From contig CM073542.1 of the NCBI GenBank assembly GCA_037074615.1, positions 20,338,568-20,402,567 of the forward strand: DNA of 64,000 nt, written 5' to 3'. Source of the stretch: Leucaena leucocephala (taxonomy: Eukaryota > Streptophyta > Magnoliopsida > Fabales > Fabaceae). Shown here piece by piece: positions 12,801 through 21,230 of the stretch. The notes below the pieces were generated by a model. The model saw nothing but the letters and a program-made list of their open reading frames with translations, was not told the DNA's origin and ran no database searches. Both the position numbers and the translations under genes were made by a program. The stretch's first letter is position 1. The number at the start of each line of letters is the position of its first letter.

Positions 12801-15114
12801 TCTTTGGGCTTGTGTTGCTTGGGCTTCCAATCAGGAGGTTTGCCGTGAAGATCTTAGCAATAGTCCTTTGTGTGGCCTAATTTTTTGCAATGCTCATATA
12901 TTAGGTGTTCTCTCCTGGATTTAGAGTCAGACGTGCGGACGGCGAGGGCGGAAGCTTCAGTGGACATCAGTTGAATAGCTACACGTTTATGAAGCATCAC
13001 TTGCTGACGAGACTCTTCGTATTGCAGGATGGTGAATGCTTCTGGTATTGAGAGAAAGGGAACATGGTTGAGGAGACGGCCATGAGCATCATCATAAGCC
13101 GGATTGAGTCCCACTAGAAATTCAAATAGGCGTTCCTCTTCCAGGGCCCGCCAGTATTCGGCCACATCTTTAGTATTTTTCCACACTCGGTGTTGGAGCA
13201 AGTCAAGTTCTTGCCACAACGCCGTTTTCTCGAGATAATAGGCATTAAGAAGGTGGGTGCCCTGTTTCATGTCCAAAGACAAGCTTAGAGGTCAAACAGA
13301 AATGATGCATCCGGATACTTTCCATATGCTTCTTTCACTGCACACTAGATGGATTTGGCAGAGGTAAGGAACATAAAGCTCCACCGGACAACCGGGAGCA
13401 TGGAATTCAGGAGCCACTAGGTGACAATAGAATTCTCGGACTGCCATCATCAACTGGAGCTGGCCTAATTTGAGGGAGGCTGGTCGTTGTAGATCAAATC
13501 AAGTCAATCTTGACCGTCAAGAGTGAGGAGCATTAACTGGCTCCAATCGTGATAGTTTTCGCTAGTAAGACATTCCGTCACAATGACAATAGCTAACCCT
13601 TAAAGGTCGGCGACCTTGGCGGACATCGGATGTGACCCTCCGTCGGACGTAACTTACTCTGATACCATATTGGTGAACATATCGATTGTGAGTGCAAACA
13701 CGACTGGGTATGACGAAGTTAATTTTTGTATATTTTCTCGTATATTTTGCTGATGTACATGGTTACATATATACACATACTGAATCCCAATTAAAGCGGG
13801 ATTGTGGGAATAAAATCAGGAAATACAATTAAGATATAATCTCTCTCAATCAATCTTGATAATCTCTCTCTTAGTTTAAATTCTAATTATATATATATAT
13901 ATATATATATAGAACTTCCCTTGTCAATAATTAAGCACAATATGATCCTTTTGTGATTGCAAAATTTCTATTACTTTTCTTGATGGATTTTCCCTTGATA
14001 TATTAGTCTTCATAAGTAGGCCTTTATAGTCATTATAGAAACTGTACACAGTGGACCTACCTAGAATGGTTGAAGGGCAAAGGGTAAAATAAGAAGATGA
14101 CAGCCTAGCCAAGAATACTGAAAGGATTAAAGCTCTGGTGTTGTCAAGAAACAAGATTCCCATGAAAGATAATGCAGCTGTATTATCTTAAGCAAGTTCC
14201 TGCTGGTGAACATCAACTATGTTGTGAAATAGCTATTTTTTGAAGGATTCAAAGAGCTGAATTCTGTCTCTTTGATTTTTGTTTTTGGGCCCCATTGATC
14301 TAGTAACGAGTATCTTTCTGTTCTGGTTGTTGGTAAATGATGCAGTAAATTTGCTGATGGCGGTGATGGGCGTGAAATGGCTGCAAAACGTCAACGAATT
14401 GTTGATCCAGGATCATCATTCTATGGGACTTCTCCTGGTTCCAGTTTCATGTACAATCCACCTCCATATGGTTATGTCAACCAACCCCCTCCTTTTCCTG
14501 TTGTTCGTCTGCGTGGCCTCCCCTTCGACTGCACTGAAACTGATGTTGCTGAGTTCTTCCATGGTCTAGATGTAGTTGATGTCCTATTTGTTCACAAAGG
14601 TGGCAAGTTCACTGGGGAAGGCTTCTGTGTTCTTGGGTATCCCCTTCAAGTTGACTTCGCTCTTCAGAGAAACCGGCAGAACATGGGCAGAAGATACGTG
14701 GAGGTTTTCAGAAGCAAGAGGCAGGAATACTACAAAGCAATTGCAAACGAAGTTTCTGATGCCCGTGGCGGCGGCGGTTCACCTCGTCGAAGTGCTTCTA
14801 GGGCTAAATCCTATGATGAAGGAAAAGATTCAGCTGAGCATACCGGCGTGTTGCGATTGAGAGGATTGCCATTTTCTGCCACTAAGGATGACATAATGGA
14901 GTTCTTTAAGGATTTTGTGTTGTCAGATGATACTATTCATATTGTGATGAATTCAGAGGGGAGACCTTCTGGGGAAGCTTATGTGGAATTTCCGAGTGAT
15001 GAAGATTCAAAAGCAGCTATGGTAAAGGACAGAATGACACTTGGCAGTCGCTACATTGAACTGTTTCCTTCATCACAGAGTGAGATGGATGAAGCAGTTT
15101 CAAGGGGCCGGTGA
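6878..15114 (+). CDS. hnRNP F/H-like (GRSF1-type) RNA-binding protein with two qRRMs
   Basis: Predicted 260-residue RNA-binding protein, probably nuclear and acting in pre-mRNA processing through G-rich RNA, as for the hnRNP F/H/GRSF1 family. Two exons: 6878-6891 (ATG TAT TAC AAA GG) and 14346-15114. Joining them makes the frame MYYKGKFADGGDGREMAAKR, so the Met at 14377 is probably internal. qRRM1 is about residues 57-127 (VVRLRGLPFD, then GEGFCVLGYP, then RYVEVFRS). qRRM2 is about 173-246 (VLRLRGLPFS, then GEAYVEFPS, then RYIELFPSS). A Gly/Ser/Arg linker separates them. The N-terminus KRQRIVDPGSSFYG fits Arabidopsis relatives such as At5g66010/At3g20890 as I recall them. The single intron is about 7.45 kb. 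Its first 2.5 kb (6892-9427) shows no gene, and the rest is a copia insertion plus about 450 bp. Sequence upstream from about 6690 is probably 5' UTR. Confidence 0.85.
9433..9664 (-). repeat. Left (3') LTR of the copia element
   Basis: 232 bp, bounded by TG at 9433 and CA at 9664 on the + strand. It is similar along its length to 13671-13886, sharing for example TACATGGTTACATATATACA and GGGATTGTGGGAATAAAATC. Confidence 0.85.
9665..9673 (-). other. Polypurine tract of the copia element
   Basis: On the minus strand this reads GATGGAGAG directly before the LTR's TGTAGAAG start, the expected position for the plus-strand primer of an LTR element. Confidence 0.6.
9816..11812 (-). pseudogene. Copia pol remnant: integrase, reverse transcriptase and RNase H pieces
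   Basis: Several short minus-strand frames together trace a copia polyprotein. About 11360-11812 is integrase-like (GTKYFNHQLSTFLKQHGITH). 11331-11543 continues it in another frame (LNRMPCKPL, then KFDQKAIKCIYLG). 10808-11373 covers the linker into the RT region. 9816-10034 is the RNase H end (STEAKFRAIALRICESLWV and IQHDRTKHVETDKHFIR). Frameshifts and stops separate the pieces, so the element is not autonomous. The RT catalytic block is not readable as one open frame. Confidence 0.75.
12854..13282 (-). pseudogene. Copia gag remnant
   Basis: A 142-codon frame with gag (UBN2-type) features: a helical segment WRALEEERLFEFLVGLNPAYD followed by QYEESRQQVMLHKR, ending in a zinc-knuckle-like start EHCKKLGHTKDYC before a stop. 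Full gag is longer at both ends, so this is a fragment. It lies about 380 bp inside the 5' (right) LTR, as expected. Confidence 0.7.
13657..13667 (-). other. tRNA primer-binding site of the copia element
   Basis: Minus-strand TGGTATCAGAG, the initiator-Met tRNA complement typical of plant copia elements, lies three bases inside the right LTR. Confidence 0.8.
13671..13886 (-). repeat. Right (5') LTR of the copia element, outer end eroded
   Basis: Direct repeat of 9433-9664. The last roughly 10 bp that should end in CA are missing, and the sequence runs into a (TA)n microsatellite at about 13887-13911. Confidence 0.8.
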
Positions 15115-15175
15115 CTCCTTAGTATGCCTTTAAACTTCTATGCTATTCGGTAGTTATCTTATGATTGTTAATTAA

Positions 15176-15412
15176 AGGGTTAATACAATGTTTTGTTCTT
15201 ATAGTTTGTTCTTATTTTAGTTTTAGTCTCTATAGTTTTATACTATATATTTTGGTCACTTAAGATTCTTTCAGGATAAAACGTAAGTCATATATTTTAA
15301 TAAAAATTTAGACTATATTGCTCGTTAAGGGACCAAAATATACAGTTTGAAATTATAGGGATTAAAATTAAAATGAGTGAAAATTATATAGACCATACGT
15401 TGTATCAAAGCT
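15176..15412. mobile_element. Palindromic MITE-like element behind the qRRM gene
   Basis: The two ends are inverted repeats of roughly 60 bp. The left end holds AATACAATGTTTTGTTCTTA and TTTTAGTTTTAGTCTCTATA. The complement of the right end holds GATACAACGTATGGTCTATA and TTTTAATTTTAATCCCTATA. There is no coding capacity. It starts about 60 bp after the stop codon, so it may lie in the 3' UTR. Confidence 0.5.
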
Positions 15413-17500
15413 TAATTAAATCTTATCAATTGAGGATTTTGCTGTAGTTTGAAGTTTCAGCAACGAGGGATGTGTTATGTTGTTGTATAAGAATAATATG
15501 CTTTTTATTATGCTCAGCTTTAAGAAAATGAACCTTTGCCTACTTTGAACTCGTATATGTTTGTCCAGATCCATTTTCAAATTTTCTATGGGCGAATTAA
15601 TTCTTCTTTTCAAGAGATGGCTTAATTACAAGAGTATCACTTTAGTATGTACCTAGGAGTAAACTGCAACAAAACATGTTCTTACAAGAGTAGTGTCCTG
15701 TATAATGTTTCTCATTCTGTACTTTTGTTCATTATATGATTTTGAATTAAATGTTAGATCAAATGTGTAACTTTACATTTATAAGGGAGTTTTTATGTTA
15801 ATTTTTTTTTTGTTGCCAATTCAATTTATTAGAATTTTGCCTTGACTATATCCAGATTTGATCCACGTTGTGTATCTGGCTATAGTAGATGAATCTTTCA
15901 CATGATAATTTAATAGTTTTTATGCTATTAAATTACAGGATTGATGTTCATTATATGATTTGTTCATATAATTTTGTGCATTTGAAGGTTTATGGAAGCC
16001 CCTTGGTCTGATATTTGTGATCCAATATAATTCCTGTCCGCTCCATGCCATGTTGCATGACTAAAGGTTAAAACCACAACAATTCAGTTTAGTATGGTAA
16101 CATCTTTTCATAACAACCATAAATAACCTTTTCTTCAATGTAATTTAGAATAAATATGATGAGAAGCCCCCAATTGTTTTTATGGCCAAACAAAATTTTA
16201 AATTATATGGACATAACATGATGTGTTCCTTATCCCCTCTGTTGGTGGGAGGATAATGAAATGAAAGAAAGGAAGAGATTTTAATGATTTTAATTTAATA
16301 AAAATGGAAAATTAATTAAAAAGAAAGTAATTGATGTTTTCAAAATTTGAAATTCATATATGAAAAATTAGCAATTGATGTTTCAATTTTTAACATGAAA
16401 TATTAAATAGCCTTGTTGCAAAGATTTGATAATTATATTTTACAAAATTTTTTTGCTGAATATATAATAATTCACAACTCATTTTTCATTTTGAAATGAA
16501 ACATTCCTTTTAGAAAAAGAATAATGATGTAATTTTATACACTCCTTGTCTTATAAGAAGTCTTCCAGAAGAAATTTTGGTTTTTTATATAAAATATTTT
16601 AATAGTTTTAATGAGTATTAAATATTTTTTATATATGTCTATATTTAATAAAAATTATAAAAAATAGTATAAATTAATATGATATTAGAGTTAATATAGT
16701 TAATAAAGATAATATTAGAAATTATTTAAATTTATAACAAAATTAATATTTTTAACTATTTTTATTGATACATATAAATTAGTTATAGACTTCTTATAAA
16801 AGGTTTAGAGGGAGTAATTATTAAGAACTAAAGATTATTTGCTGAAGTATTGAATTTTTTTTCTCAAACTAAAATTAAATTAATGTATTGATTATAAAAT
16901 GTTATTCCCCCAATTTTCCATCTCATGTCAATTGTCATGTAACTGTGATCTTGAAAAGTAAATATATATTTGCTCAAAAATATTATCAATCGATAATTAT
17001 CATTAGCTATACTATTAAAATTTTATAATATCTAATTCAACTAAAAATATATTTAAGTTGACCTAATTTAATAATTTGAATTCTTTTATTTATAAATTAC
17101 AATAAATAATTTAAATTAGTAATCTCATTTAATTTTTAAAAAAATTAGAACTTTATTTTAATAGAAATAGTGATTAATTTTCATTCTCAGACTCAAAATC
17201 TTTTAAAAATAAAATTATAAACTCAAAATATTTCAAACATCAAATTTTAAATTTGTAACTATATAAATAATTAATCAATTATAATTTATTTTTTCGTATT
17301 CTCCGGACAATGCCCCTGAAAAAATCTCTAGTTAATGTATAATTCTAAACGCTTAGCCGGTCACGTAAAAATTGAAAACAATATAATAAAAAGAATTTAA
17401 TAAAATTTCGTTAACATCAAAAAAAAGAAAGAAAGAACATAATAGAAATATTATTTCTATTTCCTCATCTTTCATGAATTTTAAAAATACACAAATTATA
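15413..17500. other. AT-rich intergenic DNA
   Basis: No gene is recognised. 15413-16200 is of moderate complexity and may hold the rest of the 3' flank of the qRRM gene. Beyond a Stowaway-like element at 16540-16814 the sequence is simple and AT-rich. Confidence 0.35.
16540..16814. mobile_element. Stowaway-like MITE
   Basis: The ends are inverted repeats. Left is CACTCCTTGTCTTATAAGAA. The complement of the right end is CTCCCTCTAAACC followed by TTTTATAAGAAGTCT. The element is flanked by TA on both sides (16538-16539 and 16815-16816). A CTCCCTC terminus with a TA duplication is the hallmark of Stowaway (Tc1/mariner-derived) MITEs. Length is about 275 bp and there is no coding capacity. Confidence 0.65.
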
Positions 17501-17504
17501 ATTT

Positions 17505-17932
17505 TAAAATCTTTTTTAGATAAAATTTTAATTTAATAAAATTTTAAAATAATCAACTATATTTATTTAATTTTTTTATATAAAATCATAGTTTAAAATT
17601 AAAATTTTAGATAAATTATTGAGACTAATTTTTAAAATAGTAAAAAAATTTATAGATTAACTAATTATTATTTTTTTTTATTTTTTTATACACTCTCTCC
17701 TCTCTCTCTATCTTCTCTCTCATCTATCTTCTCTACTCTCTTACATCTTTCCCCTCTCCTCTTTTTTATATTTAATAAAATTATATATTTTTTAATAATT
17801 TTTAATTATGAAAGCCCTTTTGATAATAATTATTCAAATATTCATTTATTTAGAACTATTTTTTCATAAACTCTTCTCCAAAAATATTTTTCTAAAAGCT
17901 GTAAAAAAACATACATGATATGTTTTTGGATA
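17505..17932 (-). mobile_element. MITE-like repeat, family A copy 4 (left arm of a fold-back pair)
   Basis: The family A signature is read on the minus strand. The core appears here as CTCTCTCCTCTCTCTC at about 17691-17760, flanked by the 'ctaattatt' signature and the 'taattatgaaagccctttt' arm. It abuts copy 5 in opposite orientation. Confidence 0.6.
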
Positions 17933-18364
17933 GAATTTTAGAAAATGACTTATGGAAAAAAGAATTTTTAGATATATTTTAGAAAAATAAATCTTAAAGA
18001 ATAACTTATAAAAAATAGTTCTAAATAAATGAGTATTTGAATAATTATTACTAAGACTTAATTATAAAAATATTAGAAAATGTATGATTTTATTAAAATT
18101 AGGAGAGAGAAGAGAGAAGAAAGTTGAAAAAGAGATAGAAGAGAGGAGAGAAAATGGAAAAGGAGAAACAAGATATGAGAAAAGATGAAAAGGAGAGATG
18201 ATATAAAAAAGTAATGATAAAATAATTATTAAATAGTTTATAAATTTTTTTACTGTTATAAAAATTAATCTCAATAGTTTCTCTAAAATATTAATTTTAA
18301 AATATAATTTAATTTAAAAATATTTATATATAAATATAACTATTTTAAAATTTGTTTGGTACCC
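17933..18364 (+). mobile_element. MITE-like repeat, family A copy 5 (right arm of a fold-back pair)
   Basis: Purine-rich core at about 18100-18200 (GGAGAGAGAAGAGAGAAG and similar). Arms contain AAAAAATAGTTCTAAATAAA and ATTATTAAATAGTTTATAAA, which match the complement of copy 4 over most of its length. It ends about 100 bp before the EMB175-like start codon. Confidence 0.6.
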
Positions 18365-18464
18365 TTTTAAAGTTTAAGAGCTTCCAGGTCAAGTTGAACT
18401 CGGGAGTGCATACTATCGAGTACAGTTGCAAGAAGATTATGGTTGGCCCTAAGAAATCAGTTTC

Positions 18465-21230
18465 ATGGCCACCGTTCTAGACTCCAATTTCTTCATTCCT
18501 TGTTCTTCATCTTCTCAGTATCGCTTCATTCTCTCCTCTTCGCTTTCTCATAACTTCTTTCACTGTCCCTTGAAACCACCACAACAACCACTCACTTCTC
18601 TTCAGCACTCTAAAACTACAACCTTACGTACTTCTCTATTAAAAGATTCGAAATTTCACCATACCCTTCACTCCCCAGCCTCACCCATCTACTTCCTTCC
18701 ATCCCCCCAAATTTCTGCTTCTGATTCAAATCCCTCTCTTCAGTCGGAGGCTTCCAGTGATGGGGATTTTTCTGCCTTGTTGGACTCTTTCGTTGCTGGG
18801 CTTTACAGTTTTCTTCGTTTATCGGCTAGAGACGGCGATGTTGAGCTCGCTAGGGCTGTACATGCCTCTGTTGTCAAGCTCGAGGAAGACACATATCTGG
18901 GCAATGCCCTCATTGTGGCTTATTTGAAGCTGGGCCTCTTTTCTGACGCTTACGACGTATTTTTGGAGCTGTCTTCCCCAGATGTGGTGTCTTACACCGC
19001 GTTGATTTCAGGGTTTTCCAAGTCGAAGAGAGAAGACGCAGCATTGGAGCTTTTCCTTCACATGAGAAATTCGGGTATAGAGCCCAACGAATACAGTTTT
19101 GTTGCAATTTTAACTGCTTGCGCTCGAATTATGCATTTACATTTGGGTCTACAGATACATAATCTAGCAATCAAAATGGGGTTTCTGGATTGTGCTTTCG
19201 TTGCAAATGCGCTTATGGGGTTGTATAGCAAGTGTGGATACTACGATGTCGTCCTCAAATTGTTTGGTGAAATGCTTGAGAGTGATATTGCCTCTTGGAA
19301 CACTGTTATATCGGGTGCTGTCAAGGAGTCGATGCATGACATGGCATTACAGTTATTCCGTGACATGCAGGCAACTGATGCTTTAAAAATAGATTACTTC
19401 ACTCTGTCAACCCTCTTGACTGCTTGTGTTGAGGGTGTTGCAGTGATGGAGGGAAAACAAGTCCATGCACATGCTATTAAGGCTGGACTGGAATCAAATC
19501 TGAGTGTTGGTAATACTCTTATTGGATTCTATACGAAGTGTGGAACTCTTGATGATGTGGTATCCATGTTTGAGAGGATGACTGTGAGAGATGTTATTAC
19601 TTGGACAGAGATGGTGACAGCTTACATGGAGTTTGGGTTAGTGAATTCAGCTTTGAGAATATTCGATGAGATGCCAGAAAAAAATCCGGTCTCTTATAAT
19701 GCTCTTTTGTCAGGATTTTGTCGAAATGGTGAAGGTATCAAGGCTTTGCATTTAGTTCTCAAAATGGTAGAAGATAGTGTAGAGTTAACAGATTTCTCTT
19801 TGACTAGTATTCTTAGTGCCTGCAGCTTGCTTGCAGATTATAGAATCAGCAAGCAGATCCACGGGTTTGTTCTTAAGTTTGGTTTTGGACCAAATGTTTG
19901 TATTAAAGCAGCATTACTTGACATGTATACAAGATGTGGGAGGATGGAAGATGCCCAAAAGATGTTCTGTGGATGGAAGTTAAAGGAAGGAAGCGCTGTA
20001 GCTTGGACATCCATGTTATGTGGCTATGCTCGAAATGGACAGCTAGATGAAGCGATCTCTCTTATCCAGCATAGTCAATTAGAAGGGACAATGATTATGG
20101 ATGAAATGGCCTTGTCTTCAATGCTGGGTCTTAGTGGAGTTATTGGCTGTCATGAATTGGGGAAGCAAATTCATTGCCATGTTATTAAATTAGGTTTTGA
20201 ATTTGATGTGGGAGTCGGAAATGCAGTTATCAGCATGTATTTCAAATGTTGGAATGTGGATGATGGAATTAAGATGTTTCATAATATGCCCAAAACTGAC
20301 ATTGTTTCATGGAATGCTTTAATTACTGGTCATGTTCTGCACAGATTAGGTGATAGAGCATTAGAAATATGGTCAAATATGCAGAAGGAAGGCATAAGGC
20401 CAGATGAAATTACATTTATGTTAGTCATTTCAGCGTACAGGCTAAGTAACTTGAATTTAGTTGACCGTTGTCGTGATCTGTTTCATTCAATGAGAACTGT
20501 TTATGGTATTGAGCCCACTTCTGAGCATTATGCCTCCTTCATTAGTGTTTTGGGTTACTGGGGACTTCTGGAAGAAGCCGAGGAAACTATCAATAAGATG
20601 CCTTTTGAGCCTGCTGCTTCTGTTTGGCGCACTTTGCTTGATAGTTGCAGACTACATAAGAATACAATTATTGGAAAACGGGTTGCAAAGCAAATTCTAG
20701 CTCTGGAACCAAAAGATCCCTCAACCTATATACTTGTCGCGAATCTTTATTCTGCTTCTGGGAGGTGGCACTGCTCTGAAGAGATCAGGGAGAATATGAG
20801 AGAGAATGGATTTCGCAAGCACCCAGCTCAAAGTTGGATCATTTCTCAGAAGAAGATGCATTCATTCTATGCAAGAGATAAGTCCCATCCCCAAGCTAAA
20901 GACATCTACCGTGGATTGGAGATTCTAATATTGGAGTGCATGAAAGTTGGATATGTACCTGACACTAGCTTTGTTCTTCATGAAGTAGAGGAGTTTCAGA
21001 AAAAGGATTTTTTATTCCATCACAGTGCAAAACTAGCAGCAACTTATGGACTTCTGACAAGCAAGCACAGAAAACCCATTCGAATTGTCAAGAACATTCT
21101 TCTCTGTGGGGATTGCCATGCATTCTTGAAATATGTATCTATTGTCACTAAGAGGGATATTTTCCTGAGAGATTCTTCAGGATTTCATTATTTCTCTGGT
21201 GGCCTATGTTCATGTAAAGATTATTGGTAA
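18465..21230 (+). CDS. EMB175: PLS-class pentatricopeptide repeat protein with degenerate DYW domain (EMB175-like)
   Basis: Intronless 921-residue PPR protein that closely follows Arabidopsis At5g03800 (EMB175), an embryo-essential organellar RNA-binding protein. The first 80 or so residues are rich in Ser, Thr, His and Pro with few acidic residues, as in a plastid or mitochondrial transit peptide. The body is a run of P, L and S motifs (for example DVVSYTALISGFSKSKREDA and DIASWNTVISGAVKE) from about residue 105 to 700. E/E+ motifs follow, then a C-terminal DYW module ending in the tripeptide DYW. DYW cytidine deaminases need HxE plus two Cys pairs. Here the Cys motif CGDCH (881-885) and the final CSCKDYW are present, but the HSE motif reads HSA (853-855). 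The catalytic Glu is therefore missing, and editing activity by this domain alone is unlikely. The start ATGGCC is the first in frame and gives the expected N-terminus. Confidence 0.93.
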   Translation: MATVLDSNFFIPCSSSSQYRFILSSSLSHNFFHCPLKPPQQPLTSLQHSKTTTLRTSLLKDSKFHHTLHSPASPIYFLPSPQISASDSNPSLQSEASSDGDFSALLDSFVAGLYSFLRLSARDGDVELARAVHASVVKLEEDTYLGNALIVAYLKLGLFSDAYDVFLELSSPDVVSYTALISGFSKSKREDAALELFLHMRNSGIEPNEYSFVAILTACARIMHLHLGLQIHNLAIKMGFLDCAFVANALMGLYSKCGYYDVVLKLFGEMLESDIASWNTVISGAVKESMHDMALQLFRDMQATDALKIDYFTLSTLLTACVEGVAVMEGKQVHAHAIKAGLESNLSVGNTLIGFYTKCGTLDDVVSMFERMTVRDVITWTEMVTAYMEFGLVNSALRIFDEMPEKNPVSYNALLSGFCRNGEGIKALHLVLKMVEDSVELTDFSLTSILSACSLLADYRISKQIHGFVLKFGFGPNVCIKAALLDMYTRCGRMEDAQKMFCGWKLKEGSAVAWTSMLCGYARNGQLDEAISLIQHSQLEGTMIMDEMALSSMLGLSGVIGCHELGKQIHCHVIKLGFEFDVGVGNAVISMYFKCWNVDDGIKMFHNMPKTDIVSWNALITGHVLHRLGDRALEIWSNMQKEGIRPDEITFMLVISAYRLSNLNLVDRCRDLFHSMRTVYGIEPTSEHYASFISVLGYWGLLEEAEETINKMPFEPAASVWRTLLDSCRLHKNTIIGKRVAKQILALEPKDPSTYILVANLYSASGRWHCSEEIRENMRENGFRKHPAQSWIISQKKMHSFYARDKSHPQAKDIYRGLEILILECMKVGYVPDTSFVLHEVEEFQKKDFLFHHSAKLAATYGLLTSKHRKPIRIVKNILLCGDCHAFLKYVSIVTKRDIFLRDSSGFHYFSGGLCSCKDYW

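Larger units (their letters stand above)
9433..13886 (-). mobile_element. Decayed Ty1/copia LTR retrotransposon in the qRRM gene's intron
   Basis: Two direct repeats of about 220-232 bp (9433-9664 and 13671-13886) flank gag-pol remnants on the minus strand in the order gag, integrase, RT, RNase H, which is the copia order. A TGGTATCAGAG primer-binding site lies just inside the right LTR and a purine tract just inside the left one, so the 5' LTR is the right-hand copy. The left LTR runs from TG to CA in + strand reading. The right LTR loses its last roughly 10 bp into a (TA)n run. A candidate 5-bp duplication is ATTAT at 9428-9432 and again where the right LTR is eroded. The element sits antisense in a host intron. 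Confidence 0.85.

Noticed and set aside
14377..14379. ATG at 14377 as the start of the qRRM protein
   Set aside because: The upstream tiny exon joins in phase and gives a family-like N-terminus, so this Met is more likely internal.
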